From assembly GCF_000169335.1 (NCBI RefSeq), contig NZ_AAXW01000001.1, positions 124,001 through 188,000 of the forward strand: DNA of 64,000 bases, given 5' to 3'. The notes under the pieces are model-generated. The model worked only from the letters and a program-made list of their open reading frames with translations. It was not told where the DNA came from and made no database searches. This DNA is from Crocosphaera chwakensis CCY0110 (GTDB lineage Bacteria; Cyanobacteriota; Cyanobacteriia; Cyanobacteriales; Microcystaceae). Position numbers and translations under genes: made by a program. Numbering within the stretch: the stretch's first letter is position 1; the number at the start of each line of letters is the position of its first letter. Shown piece by piece: positions 1 through 8,639 of this stretch.

Positions 1-1
1 A

Positions 2-208
2 TGGCAACAATGGCAAATTGATTTAGTGGTAACCAAAGCATCAGGAAAACAAGGAGGAGAAGATATTAAACTAACAGTGGCTAAGGAGTTGGGTATTCCT
101 CTAATTGTTATTAAACGACCTTTAATACAGTATCCAAAACAAACCGAGCAAATGTCTGATATTATTGAATTTTGTTATCAATGTTTTCAAGGAGTCAATC
201 ATGTCTGA
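2..208 (+). CDS. cobK: Precorrin-6A/cobalt-precorrin-6A reductase, C-terminal part
   Basis: This is the tail of a reading frame open from base 2; its 5' end lies outside the window. About 68 residues remain. They include the motif VVTKASGKQGGEDIK, followed by an LGIPLIVIKRP strand, which is the usual end of CobK/CbiJ. That enzyme reduces precorrin-6A in the corrin ring part of cobalamin synthesis, using NADPH. The stop codon overlaps the start of the next gene (ATG at 201), so the two are probably translationally coupled. Assignment rests on the C-terminal motif only, but that motif is distinctive. Confidence 0.8.
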   Translation, partial: WQQWQIDLVVTKASGKQGGEDIKLTVAKELGIPLIVIKRPLIQYPKQTEQMSDIIEFCYQCFQGVNHV

Positions 209-485
209 TCCTATTACCCCTGCTATTAGCGATCGCATTTGTAAACATATGAATGAAGATCATAGTAATGCTATTGTTTTATACGCCAAAGTTTTTGGAA
301 ATTTATCAGAAACCGAAACGGCTAAAATGGAATCAATTGATCCTGAAGGAATGAATTTATTAGCAACTATTAAAGGCGAAACGGTTCCCCTTCGTGTTAA
401 ATTTGATCACGTTTTAAAAGACTCAGAAGATGCTCATCATACGTTAATTGATATGGTAAAACAAGCTAGAACTTCTCACAGCTAA
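201..485 (+). CDS. DUF2470 (HugZ C-terminal-like) small protein
   Basis: A 94-residue protein. The ATG at 201 is chosen over the upstream in-frame ATG at 165 because AAGGAG lies at the right distance before it. The start SDPITPAISDRICKHMNEDH and the later MESIDPEGMNLLA stretch match DUF2470, the domain that forms the C-terminal part of HugZ-type haem-handling proteins and occurs alone in cyanobacteria and plastids. The single-domain form has been linked to tetrapyrrole binding, which fits its overlap with cobK, but a function here is inference. It overlaps the cobK stop by 8 nt. Confidence 0.8.
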   Translation: MSDPITPAISDRICKHMNEDHSNAIVLYAKVFGNLSETETAKMESIDPEGMNLLATIKGETVPLRVKFDHVLKDSEDAHHTLIDMVKQARTSHS

Positions 486-505
486 GTAGTTATTAGTTAA
501 ATTTA

Positions 506-1573
506 TTAGTTACTTTTCATTGTTAAATACTTCTCGATTTTTTGAGGACGATGATTTTTATCAATGGTGATCACTAAATCAATGAGGTGAGGATCTTTAG
601 CTAAAGGGGTTATAAATAATTGAGGATGTAAAGCTTTCCAAAAATAGTCAACAAACTTGTCTACTTCTTGCTCATTCATTCCCGTTTTTCCTGATGCTCT
701 CATTTTTGCTTCTGCTTGTTTCCGCCATTGTTTACTAAAATGATAATCTTGAGGATAGAGAATAATCAAGCGATCTAGTTTTTCCCATAAGGGTAAATAA
801 GCTTTTAATTGTTCATTAATATCTTTAGCAAATTGCTTATCTTCTTCTGTTTTAATGGGTAAAGGTGCATCATTGAAGTGAGTTTTATCAATAGGACGAA
901 CCCCTAAAAACCAACCTTCAAATAAAACAATATCAGGGTGAGCCATGGTTTCTGGTTCTATTCTATCACCCTGACCATTCCATAAAGATTTATCAAAACG
1001 AGGAATTAAAATCGAGTCAGAATTATTGGGATTTTTTAGTTGATTTAAAACATTAATAGCTAACTCTACATCATGAGTTCCTGGGGGACCTCGCCAAATA
1101 AAACGAGGATCAATTTTTTTTAGTTTTTGACGTTCATGGTAGGTTTTATAGAAGTCATCAATAGAAATAGTAATCGTTTGATAGTCTAATTGTTTTAAAA
1201 TTAAACAGAGAATATGTGATAGGGTGGTTTTTCCTGTTCCTTGTCCCCCTAAAATTCCTTGAATTAAGGTTGATTTTTGTTTATTTTTTTCTTCGCTTAA
1301 TTCAATCGCTAATGGTAGCCAAAGTTTCCATAAAAATGATAGTATATCAAAAGAATCGAAGCCTAGTTTTTGACAGTATTGGTTAACTAAACTATAAGTT
1401 TTTTCCCATAAATTAAGACGATGTTTGATTTTTTCGATGCTATTTTCTGGGGTTAGATTAAAAATATTACAGAAATAGTTATTTTGCAAGTCCTCCTGTA
1501 ATAAACTTTCTATTTCAGTAGAAGATAAAGACAAACCTTGGTTAAATTTTTCTAATAAGTAGATAGATTGCAT
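506..1573 (-). CDS. glyK: D-glycerate 3-kinase, plant/cyanobacterial type
   Basis: A 355-residue P-loop kinase that phosphorylates D-glycerate to 3-phosphoglycerate, the last step of photorespiratory carbon recovery. The Walker A motif GGQGTGKTT is at residues 109-117. It is followed by SIDDFYKTYHERQ and then WRGPPGTHD, which typify the GLYK family related to phosphoribulokinase and uridine kinase. ILFEGWFLG-like Walker B context follows (VLFEGWFLGVRP). Length is normal for the cyanobacterial form. It stands as a monocistron ahead of ycf20, on the same strand and 48 nt downstream of it. Confidence 0.88.
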   Translation of the reverse strand: MQSIYLLEKFNQGLSLSSTEIESLLQEDLQNNYFCNIFNLTPENSIEKIKHRLNLWEKTYSLVNQYCQKLGFDSFDILSFLWKLWLPLAIELSEEKNKQKSTLIQGILGGQGTGKTTLSHILCLILKQLDYQTITISIDDFYKTYHERQKLKKIDPRFIWRGPPGTHDVELAINVLNQLKNPNNSDSILIPRFDKSLWNGQGDRIEPETMAHPDIVLFEGWFLGVRPIDKTHFNDAPLPIKTEEDKQFAKDINEQLKAYLPLWEKLDRLIILYPQDYHFSKQWRKQAEAKMRASGKTGMNEQEVDKFVDYFWKALHPQLFITPLAKDPHLIDLVITIDKNHRPQKIEKYLTMKSN

Positions 1574-1621
1574 CGGTTTTAAGCAAAAATAATTATTAAT
1601 TGATTAATTAATAAAACTTAC

Positions 1622-1954
1622 CTAAGATCCCAATTTAAGAGCTTCAACATATAAACTATAAGTTATGCCAATTTTAAAAAGATTAAGAATATCGAGACTA
1701 AGCGATCGCGCTTTTTTACTACTTCGACTATAGGCTATCCGACTAATTCCTTCTGTAAAAATTAGTAGAAAAATGCCTACAGTAATATCCCAATAGGCTT
1801 CCTGTCCGGCCGTAATAGAAACCGATTGACCGACAAAAAATCCAAGAAGAAGACTAATTAAACTTAAAGAAATACGTCGCCAAGGATTACTAAAGGTTTG
1901 ATTAAACTTAGTTTGAGTAACTTCCACTAAAGTATTTAATCTTGTTCTTTGCAT
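1622..1954 (-). CDS. ycf20: Ycf20/DUF565 family membrane protein
   Basis: A 110-residue protein with two hydrophobic segments, roughly residues 28-50 and 55-75. The N-terminal TRLNTLVEVTQTKFNQ and the WRRISLSLISLLLGFFVGQ stretch fit the Ycf20 (DUF565) family of cyanobacteria and plastids. Plant and algal homologues have been tied to thermal dissipation (NPQ); the cyanobacterial role is not established. It lies 28 nt downstream of the DUF3611 gene on the same strand, so co-transcription is likely. Confidence 0.8.
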   Translation of the reverse strand: MQRTRLNTLVEVTQTKFNQTFSNPWRRISLSLISLLLGFFVGQSVSITAGQEAYWDITVGIFLLIFTEGISRIAYSRSSKKARSLSLDILNLFKIGITYSLYVEALKLGS

Positions 1955-1982
1955 AACTTACACTTCCTCATTATTTATCCAA

Positions 1983-2552
1983 TTATCGATCCAAACGATC
2001 TAATAAATAAAGACCCACTACAATACCAGCAAAGTGACATAAAATGGTGTGAGTATTCGCCAGAAGCAGTAAAATTTCGCTAGGGGTAGGTAACTTACTC
2101 GTATCATAAACGGCTGCACCTTGAGGAATATTAGATAGTTTTCTCCATAAAATACCGACAAATCCTTCGGCCCCAATAATTGATAGGAAAATACCCACCA
2201 AATTCGACAATAAACCGGCTCGGATTAATCGTAAAGTCGATGATTTTTTAGGTCGCAGTTTTGCGTCGGGATTTCGCATCAGTTGAGCAATTTTTTTATA
2301 GCGAAAACAAATTAAAATACTGATGACGAGGGAAATTACTCCAGCAATCGAACAAAAAACACTAAAAGAAGTCCCTTCAGTGGATTTTTGCTGAGCGACT
2401 AAACCTGCTAAAGACAAGAATAACAGCGCAGCAGCTAATACCCCTAATACTAACTGTCCCCAGAAGCCTATATTCCCTGACCATTGTAGAATATTGGCTG
2501 CTCGTTTAACATTAGGCGGAAGGGGTCGAGAAATTTGGTAGTTTTGACTCAT
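1983..2552 (-). CDS. DUF3611 family membrane protein
   Basis: A 189-residue protein predicted to span the membrane about four times: near residues 30-55, 65-85, 110-130 and 160-185. The N-terminus LPPNVKRAANILQWSGNIGFWGQ and the arrangement of segments match DUF3611, a family found in cyanobacteria and chloroplasts. Its role is unknown. It is the first gene of a probable two-gene unit with ycf20 and faces away from dps. Confidence 0.75.
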   Translation of the reverse strand: MSQNYQISRPLPPNVKRAANILQWSGNIGFWGQLVLGVLAAALLFLSLAGLVAQQKSTEGTSFSVFCSIAGVISLVISILICFRYKKIAQLMRNPDAKLRPKKSSTLRLIRAGLLSNLVGIFLSIIGAEGFVGILWRKLSNIPQGAAVYDTSKLPTPSEILLLLANTHTILCHFAGIVVGLYLLDRLDR

Positions 2553-2840
2553 AATCGGATGGTGAAAACTATGACAGTTATGACTTAGTAGACTCCTCTT
2601 TATGATGACACAGATACGAGATAAAAGTTTGTAGTCAAGGCTTCAGGGTTGATTATGACCCACTTTCTAGTCTCACAAGAAATTACTCATTAAATTATTA
2701 AACCGTATATCACTCTTGAACTATACCTAAAGATAGAACGACTAATTTACAAAACTTTAATATCTATCAGAGAGTAGATGGAAAAACCTTAAACAAATTG
2801 GTCTAATAGTAAATGAAGATACGATACAAATAAATAATTT

Positions 2841-3380
2841 ATGGCTACTTTAAACATTGGATTGACAGAAGAACAAAGATATGGGGTAATTGAACTTTTA
2901 AACCGTCACTTATCTGACTTCTATCTTTTAAATGTCAAAACTAAAAAATATCACTGGGATGTAGTGGGTCCTCAGTTTAGAACTCTCCACGAACTTTGGG
3001 AAGAACACTATAATGCCCTATCATTAAACATTGATGAAACTGCCGAAAGAATTCGTGCATTAGGAGGCTATCCTGTAGGAACCGCAAAAGGATTCCTAGA
3101 ATTAGCTACCATCAAAGAACATCCTAATGACTTACCTTCAGCCACTGAAATGGTAGCTAGACTCGCCAGTGATCATGAACAAGTAATCCGTAATTTAAGA
3201 ACAGATATTAGCCGTTCTTCTGAAGAATTTAAAGACGAAGGAACCGCAGATTTTCTAACTGGAATTATGGAACAACACGAGGAAATGGCGTGGATGTTAC
3301 GCTCCTTCGTTGAAGGCGAACGATTAGATAGTAGTGGTAATCGTCCCAATAGCGAAACTAAACCCACCATTAATGCCTAG
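2841..3380 (+). CDS. dps: Dps-family ferritin-like iron storage/DNA-protection protein
   Basis: A 179-residue Dps. The inter-subunit ferroxidase residues are all visible with the correct spacing: H38, H50, D65 and E69 (KKYHW, TLHELW, NIDETAERI). Dps 12-mers oxidise Fe(II) with peroxide and store iron, and so protect against oxidative stress. The C-terminus has an extra hydrophilic tail of about 20 residues (SSGNRPNSETKPTINA). It is followed by a stem-loop at 3395 and then a stress protein gene on the same strand. Confidence 0.92.
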   Translation: MATLNIGLTEEQRYGVIELLNRHLSDFYLLNVKTKKYHWDVVGPQFRTLHELWEEHYNALSLNIDETAERIRALGGYPVGTAKGFLELATIKEHPNDLPSATEMVARLASDHEQVIRNLRTDISRSSEEFKDEGTADFLTGIMEQHEEMAWMLRSFVEGERLDSSGNRPNSETKPTINA

Positions 3381-3394
3381 ATGGGATTGATATC

Positions 3395-3420
3395 GACAAG
3401 GTTAACCCCTTGTCTGTTTT
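3395..3420 (+). terminator. Stem-loop after dps
   Basis: GACAAGG (3395-3401) pairs with CCTTGTC (3408-3414) across a 6-nt loop and is followed by TGTTTT. It reads as a modest intrinsic terminator for dps, though the T run is short. Confidence 0.5.
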
Positions 3421-3469
3421 CTATCAATTTCCTTAATTATTTTATTTGCTGTTACAAAAAATATTATTT

Positions 3470-4246
3470 ATGACTAACGAATATCAAGCACAAAAAACCA
3501 TCACCGGAATTTTCCAAAACGAAAAGCAAGTCGACACAGTCATCAACCGATTTTTAGATAGGGATGTACCCCAAGATCATTTGTCTGTTATGGGTAAAGA
3601 TTTCCAATCTCAGACCCGTATTAGTGGCTTTGTCACCAAAAAAGACGTAATTATTGGTGGACTGCGTAGCGGGGCAATTTTTGGCTCTCTGTTTGGTTCT
3701 CTCCTGAGTTTATTAACTGGTGTGGGAGTTCTCTTTATTCCTTTCGTCGGTTCCGTCGTTGCTGCTGGTCCATTGAGTTCCTTATTACTTGGTGCAGCCA
3801 CAGGTGCGATCGCCGGTAGTGCGGGTGGCGGTTTAGCCTCAGTGTTATCTACTTGGGGAATGCCTGAAGATAAGGCAACTATCTACGAAACTCGCCTCAA
3901 AGCAGGGGAATTTATCGTTATGGCTGAGGTTCCAGATGATCGCTCTGGAGAGTATATATTGTTAATGGAAAGTGCAGGAGGTCAAGAAATCCACGTTACG
4001 GATGCCACTTTACCACACCCCTGTCCTGGACGTTGCGATAGTCCCGAAGATTTAGCGATCGAAGTAAAGGCCCATTTATCCGAAGACGCACAAGCAACCT
4101 TCATCGAACGCTATAACGCCGTATTTGATGAAACTAACGACGAAATGAAGGCCGAACAAGCTGCTTGGGAAGCAGTAAAAGAATCCTATACAGAGGATGA
4201 AAACGGTGTCTGGAGAAAAGAAGAAAAAGAAGTAGCAATGGTCTAA
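3470..4246 (+). CDS. Glycine-zipper stress protein with C-terminal ChaB domain
   Basis: The ATG at 3470 gives 258 residues; an upstream TTG at 3446 is less likely. The N-terminal third resembles the general-stress YflT/17M-like domain (TGIFQNEKQVDTVINRFLDRDVP). A glycine/alanine-rich hydrophobic core follows at about residues 60-125. The last 70 residues form a ChaB domain (LSEDAQATFIERYNAVFDE, then AAWEAVKESY). The N-terminal architecture recurs in the gene at 12217-12786. Position behind dps and the strong terminator at 4261 suggest a single stress-induced transcript. Function unknown. Confidence 0.72.
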   Translation: MTNEYQAQKTITGIFQNEKQVDTVINRFLDRDVPQDHLSVMGKDFQSQTRISGFVTKKDVIIGGLRSGAIFGSLFGSLLSLLTGVGVLFIPFVGSVVAAGPLSSLLLGAATGAIAGSAGGGLASVLSTWGMPEDKATIYETRLKAGEFIVMAEVPDDRSGEYILLMESAGGQEIHVTDATLPHPCPGRCDSPEDLAIEVKAHLSEDAQATFIERYNAVFDETNDEMKAEQAAWEAVKESYTEDENGVWRKEEKEVAMV

Positions 4247-4260
4247 GGGACTAAATGCTT

Positions 4261-4291
4261 AGAGGGGAGTTAACTCCCCTCTCTTTTTTTT
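4261..4291 (+). terminator. Strong intrinsic terminator
   Basis: AGAGGGGAGTT/AACTCCCCTCT (4261-4282) is a perfect 22-bp palindrome. It is followed by C and a run of eight T. It lies 14 nt after the ChaB-domain gene stop and is the clearest rho-independent terminator in the window. Confidence 0.88.
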
Positions 4292-4472
4292 ATCAGGAAG
4301 AAGGCGCGACACAGTTAAATTTTTAATTAAGGGAGCATAATTATCTCAACCACGTCACTTATAAATGATATGTGCTAAACCTTAAGCAATCAATGTCACT
4401 CTAAAATCATTGAACTTGATGATAACTTTTTAGCACAGACTCATCAAGATGTTGGTATGAGTATTATAATTT

Positions 4473-5069
4473 ATGTTTCTCAAAATTCGCTCTTCCAAAC
4501 CAGAAGTTAAAGTTATTACTCGTCGGAAATATAAAAAACGCTTTTTTCCACTCCTTTGTCTAGCCACTTTAGGGTTATGGTTGGGTTATAAGCAATTACA
4601 AAGTTATTTTGCACAACCCGAAGCTATTTTTGTTTTAGGGGGACACGAAGATCGAGAACGGTTTGCAGCTAAACTTGCTCTCGAACATCCTAACTTACCC
4701 ATTTGGGTGTCTTCAGGAAGTCCTGAAAACTATGTTACTAAAATATTTACCAATGCAGGAATTAGTGGCGATCGCCTTCATCTCGATTATCAAGCAAAGG
4801 ATACAGTAACTAATTTTACTACCTTGGTTAAGGAATTGAAAGACCAAGGGATTGATAGTGTTTATTTAATCACTTCTGATAATCACATGAACCGAGCAAG
4901 AATTATCGGAGAAATTGTTTTTGGGACTCAAGGAATTACTCTTAAACCGCTCTCTGTTCCTTCTGATGATTCCCCCGAACCCATTGAGAAAATTATTAGG
5001 GACGGAGGACGATCTTTTCTTTGGTTACTAACTGGAAAAACAGGAGAAACCTTACTCCCACCTAGTTAA
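4473..5069 (+). CDS. YdcF-like DUF218 domain protein
   Basis: A 198-residue protein. A basic N-terminus is followed by one membrane segment near residues 26-44, then a DUF218 domain. Recognisable parts are AIFVLGG (residues 51-57), WVSSGSPE, and VYLITSDNHMNRARII, the usual H-xx-RA region. DUF218 proteins such as SanA, ElyC and YdcF act at the envelope, but substrates are poorly known. Its stop codon abuts the stop of the carotenoid oxygenase on the other strand with no gap. Confidence 0.78.
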   Translation: MFLKIRSSKPEVKVITRRKYKKRFFPLLCLATLGLWLGYKQLQSYFAQPEAIFVLGGHEDRERFAAKLALEHPNLPIWVSSGSPENYVTKIFTNAGISGDRLHLDYQAKDTVTNFTTLVKELKDQGIDSVYLITSDNHMNRARIIGEIVFGTQGITLKPLSVPSDDSPEPIEKIIRDGGRSFLWLLTGKTGETLLPPS

Positions 5070-6476
5070 TTATCCTGCTTTCCAAGTCCCATGAAATCCC
5101 ATCGGAATCACATTCGGTAACCCTAAACGACATAAAGGAGGCTTATCTAATTCTTCACTATCATAAATTCTTAGTTCCGAACGATGTTCGTTACCATCAT
5201 AAACAACGGTTAACACCCATCCTATTTCGGAGTTGGGAATATTAGGCACAAAAATCGGTTCTGAAGCATATAAATTTTCTTCCATATTCGCTACAGTTAG
5301 CTTATTTAATTGTCGATCATAACGAGCAATGATTCCTAAAATTTCCTCGGATAAATCTGCATTTTCTCGATGAACTGATAAGTAAGTATAACGCCAATTT
5401 TGTCCGGTTTGATGAGGGGGAATAATAGGAAAATCTGATCCCCTATCTAATAATTGCTCTTGACGAATTACTTTAGCTGTTTTTGGATCTATTTCAACTT
5501 CCCAAAGAGTACCCTTTGCAGGCGTTTTTATCTTTCCTGTCGGTATTTCTTTTAAGTTTTGATTGGTGGAAAAGTCAGGATAACGAACAAATTCCACAAT
5601 AATATTTCCTTGTTCATCAACATACCCATTACTATAATGCCATTGAAACCAAGGAGCAGCTTTTCCTTTAGTAACAAAGGATAAACTATCCCGATCAAAA
5701 ATTAAAATTTCTGTTCCTAATTCTGGTTTCCATTCCATTGCATCACTTAAACTAGAGAACCCTAATGCAGCAGGTAATAATTTCACTCGAACTGGCGGAA
5801 CAAAAAAGATAATATAAGATCCAGCTAAAACAAAATCATGAATAAGACGTAACCCTTCTAAAGAATAATCTGATTTTTGGACTACCTTTCCTGTGCGATC
5901 GCTTTTGTATAAGTTTAATGTAACTTTTGCACCTAAACTGATACCAAAATTATAGATAATACCAGTTTCAGGATCAATTTTTGGGTGTGCTGAAAAGGGT
6001 TGTTTTTCATTTAAGTTGTCAAGATTATCTAAGGTTTTTGTTTCTAAATTGTGTAAATTTAAAGCATAAGGATTTCCCCCTTCCCACAACGCGAGTAATT
6101 TTTCTGGTAAAGCTAAAACCGATGTATTAGCAACATTTTTTACGTCTTTTCCCCAAGTTTTCCAGAAGGGGCCAGGAACAGTCATTCCATAATTAGGATA
6201 TAAATAGCGGTTAGCTTCTGCTTCTTTTTGATACCCTTCTGTTTGTACATAACGATAGGTTGCTGTTGCACCTTCTTCGGTTAAATGAATGGCTAAAATT
6301 GCCCCATCGCCATCAAACCAATGACCAACTTTTTGATCTCCTCTTTCGAGTCTTCCTGGCCCATTTCGGTATAACGTTCCTCTCAGTCCATCAGGAATTT
6401 CTCCTGATAATATGGGTAAGGGTTTTAAAGGAAATTCTTCTGCTGGTTTTGCGATCGCTTGTGACCAATTAGGCAT
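5070..6476 (-). CDS. Apocarotenoid 15,15'-oxygenase-type carotenoid cleavage dioxygenase
   Basis: A 468-residue member of the RPE65/carotenoid oxygenase family. It has the four expected iron-binding histidines: H164 (SAHPKID), H213 (LIHDFV), H280 (WFQWHYSNGY) and H462 (MGFHGTW at the C-terminus). Early motifs LYRNGPGRLE and HWFDGDG are typical. The well-studied Synechocystis enzyme cleaves apocarotenals to retinal, and size and layout fit that group, but the substrate here is inferred. No retinal-protein gene is nearby. It is probably monocistronic. Confidence 0.87.
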   Translation of the reverse strand: MPNWSQAIAKPAEEFPLKPLPILSGEIPDGLRGTLYRNGPGRLERGDQKVGHWFDGDGAILAIHLTEEGATATYRYVQTEGYQKEAEANRYLYPNYGMTVPGPFWKTWGKDVKNVANTSVLALPEKLLALWEGGNPYALNLHNLETKTLDNLDNLNEKQPFSAHPKIDPETGIIYNFGISLGAKVTLNLYKSDRTGKVVQKSDYSLEGLRLIHDFVLAGSYIIFFVPPVRVKLLPAALGFSSLSDAMEWKPELGTEILIFDRDSLSFVTKGKAAPWFQWHYSNGYVDEQGNIIVEFVRYPDFSTNQNLKEIPTGKIKTPAKGTLWEVEIDPKTAKVIRQEQLLDRGSDFPIIPPHQTGQNWRYTYLSVHRENADLSEEILGIIARYDRQLNKLTVANMEENLYASEPIFVPNIPNSEIGWVLTVVYDGNEHRSELRIYDSEELDKPPLCRLGLPNVIPMGFHGTWKAG

Positions 6477-6530
6477 ACTTCTTATATCTAAATTTTATTT
6501 TTTATCTTTATCAGTTTAACAATCCTTCAA

Positions 6531-6549
6531 GGGAGGCAGGAGGCAGAAG
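6531..6549. repeat. Heptad-type GGAGGCA repeat
   Basis: GGGAGGCAGGAGGCAGAAG is about two and a half copies of a GGAGGCA-like heptamer. The same motif, in longer form, lies inside the two MITE-like elements at 22876-23000 and 53280-53385. Here no flanking inverted repeat is visible. Confidence 0.6.
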
Positions 6550-6561
6550 CAAAACCTCGTA

Positions 6562-6586
6562 GTAGGGTGGGCATTGCCCACCTTAC
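6562..6586. repeat. Palindromic intergenic repeat GTAGGGTGGGCA...
   Basis: GTAGGGTGGGCA and TGCCCACCTTAC form a near-perfect hairpin between the NACHT gene stop and the carotenoid oxygenase start. It could act as a terminator for the minus-strand NACHT transcript, but there is no T run. A degenerate relative appears near 25038-25095 (GGTGGGCAATC...CTGCCTACC), so I read it as a dispersed repeat. Confidence 0.5.
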
Positions 6587-6635
6587 TCTCATCTAAATCG
6601 CTTATTGTGCCAAGCAACAGGCAATGTTATTGTGA

Positions 6636-8639
6636 TTAGCTGTTAAGGAATTGTTGCAACTTAGCTTCATCTAGGGACATAGAAGCAAAGTGTTTTCTTA
6701 GTAAATCGTGCATAAATCTGTAACGTCCCCCAACTCGTTGTATAAATCGATGCTTAGCTGCATGGCCAAGAAATCGTGAGTAGTTCCAAGGGATGTAACC
6801 ATTTCTGTAAAGAACAAGACGTAATATAAAGTGTTGAATAAAAGTATCTAGTCCGAAACATAGCCCGAAAATCAGCCCGAAACTCAGCCCGACACTCAGC
6901 CCCGAAATCAGCCCCCAAATCAGTCCCCAAATCAGCCCGAAAATCAGCCCCAAACTCAACATAAATAATAAACCATTTTTACAAGACAACCAAATGCCTT
7001 GATTGACATCCTTTTTTGTTGGAATTTCCGACGTATTCAGCCCGAAAATCAGCCCCAAACTCAGCCCTCCAATCAGCCCGAAACTCAGCCCGAAAATCAG
7101 CCCGACACTCAGCCCCGAAATCAGCCCTCTACTTAAAAATTTCTTTAAAGAAAACTCCACTTTTTCAGCGACATAAATGGAAACGCGTCCGAAAATCCGC
7201 CCTCCCATTAGTCCGAAAATTAGCCATCCAATCAGCCCGACACTCAGCCATCCAATCAGCCCGACACTCAGCCCCAAAATCAGCCCAATAATTAGCCCAA
7301 CACTTAGCCTATACAAAAGCTTTTGGTTGGAAGACTCCAACCAAGTTGGCTGCATCTTCTCAATTAAAAATTCGGTTTCTCTTACTGTTTCAAGTTTCTT
7401 TGCCAGCCAAACCAAATAATGTAAGGTTGTCTCTGGAGAGGGAGTTTTCCGTGGTGGATAGGTTCCTTGGCATTTAGGGTCTTGAATCTGTTTCTTGATG
7501 TAAGCATTAAAAAGTTCTTGAGGATTTCTAATGGCATTACCTTGATAAGCAACAACTAACATACTTAAGAATAGGGGCGAACGAGCTAATTCTAATAAAT
7601 CAGAGTCTTGTTGTAGGTTTTCCCAAAGACTAGAACGCTTTAAATTATCAAGATATTTGTAAATCTGTTGATCTGTCAGCTTTTGCAGGTAAATTGCTCC
7701 ATTTAACTCATCAAGCTGTATTTCCGCCTGTTCATATTCTTCTCGACGACAGCATACCACTAACCCTGGTTGCCATTTTTTCTCCGCTAAAAATTGATTA
7801 ATCCCTTCTATACACTTAGCCTGATTAACTAATCCTAGTTCATCCAACCCATCCAGTAGGAAAATTAGACGACTACTATCAAGCCAACGTTTTCCTATTG
7901 CTTTTCCTAGTCCATAAGTCTCAAACATTTGACCTACTAACCAATCAGTCAAAGGTTGATTAGTCTTCCATGCAGATAGCTCAAGAATAACAGGAATAGG
8001 TATCTTCTCATCCTTTTTAGCTCTTTCGAGCAAATCATCAGCCAAATTTAGCAGTTCAGTTGTTTTTCCTGCTCCTGGTTCTCCTAAGATTAGTAATTTC
8101 TCTGCCACATCATCCCGTTCATAGAATTCAATGGTCTTTTGCACTGGACTGAGTGGTGTGGCTTTGTCAGGGACTCGAAGACGTTTAAAGAATCGGTTAA
8201 GGATATTTAATTTGTTAAACTGAGGCGTATCTTCTGGGATTAACTCTGGTTTACGATTACCTACTCGTTGAGCCTGTTCTTCGATTTCGAGATCAATTTT
8301 AATTAAGTTATGAAGGGAATCATGACGGCGTTCTGAATAATCTTCGTCCAGTTGAGATATTAATAACTGACGAATTTTGGAATCTGATATTTCACTTCTA
8401 GATTCCAATCCCCTTCGCCTTTGAATGAACTTAAATCCAGCTATAATCACAGGAATAGCTGCTATTATGGTGGCAAAAGCAGCCATGTTTTGAAGATTTA
8501 AGTGACACAACCAATTTAAAGAAAGGTTGAGAATAGTATAAGAACAAGAATTATCTGTCTCTGTAGCTGATTCCGATTGGACTAAAGTAACTGTCCAGGC
8601 CAAAGTCCACACTAAAGGGTCTAGAACTGCCATTATCAA
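6636..8639 (-). CDS. NACHT-domain STAND NTPase with glycine-zipper membrane repeats
   Basis: A 667-residue protein. Residues 52-72 form a membrane segment. The NACHT core has Walker A GEPGAGKTT at 186-194 and Walker B RLIFLLDGLDEL at 257-268, the acidic signature of NACHT rather than AAA+ proteins. A helical region with ARSPLFLSMLV near 352-362 follows. Residues 446-598 are hydrophobic and built of repeated GL(S/I)x tetrapeptides. A soluble tail with GGRYRFMHDLLRKHFA at 637-652 resembles the end of other cyanobacterial NACHT proteins. NACHT/STAND proteins act as sensor switches, and some bacterial ones defend against phage. Role here unknown. It stands alone, with no effector domain recognised besides the membrane part. 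Confidence 0.8.
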   Translation of the reverse strand: MIMAVLDPLVWTLAWTVTLVQSESATETDNSCSYTILNLSLNWLCHLNLQNMAAFATIIAAIPVIIAGFKFIQRRRGLESRSEISDSKIRQLLISQLDEDYSERRHDSLHNLIKIDLEIEEQAQRVGNRKPELIPEDTPQFNKLNILNRFFKRLRVPDKATPLSPVQKTIEFYERDDVAEKLLILGEPGAGKTTELLNLADDLLERAKKDEKIPIPVILELSAWKTNQPLTDWLVGQMFETYGLGKAIGKRWLDSSRLIFLLDGLDELGLVNQAKCIEGINQFLAEKKWQPGLVVCCRREEYEQAEIQLDELNGAIYLQKLTDQQIYKYLDNLKRSSLWENLQQDSDLLELARSPLFLSMLVVAYQGNAIRNPQELFNAYIKKQIQDPKCQGTYPPRKTPSPETTLHYLVWLAKKLETVRETEFLIEKMQPTWLESSNQKLLYRLSVGLIIGLILGLSVGLIGWLSVGLIGWLIFGLMGGRIFGRVSIYVAEKVEFSLKKFLSRGLISGLSVGLIFGLSFGLIGGLSLGLIFGLNTSEIPTKKDVNQGIWLSCKNGLLFMLSLGLIFGLIWGLIWGLISGLSVGLSFGLIFGLCFGLDTFIQHFILRLVLYRNGYIPWNYSRFLGHAAKHRFIQRVGGRYRFMHDLLRKHFASMSLDEAKLQQFLNS
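6860..7310. repeat. 12-bp periodic coding repeat inside the NACHT gene
   Basis: On the plus strand the region is full of units such as CAGCCCGAAAAT and CAGCCCGACACT. They are in frame with the minus-strand gene and encode GLxx tetrapeptides. Three blocks are visible, about 6860-6960, 7038-7130 and 7195-7310, separated by non-repeated sequence. The repeat makes long spurious ORFs on the plus strand. Confidence 0.85.

Noticed and set aside
3446..3469. TTG start for the ChaB-domain gene
   Set aside because: The added residues are AT-rich noise; the ATG at 3470 matches the start of the paralogue at 12786.
6860..7310. Dense short repeats that could suggest a CRISPR array
   Set aside because: The unit is 12 bp, in frame and coding, without spacers of constant length. 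It encodes membrane tetrapeptides.
7016..7419. Two plus-strand frames with SARKSAPNSA-type and PKISPIISPTL-type repeats
   Set aside because: They are antisense shadows of the GLxx repeats in the NACHT gene. The minus-strand frame carries the NACHT motifs and full length.
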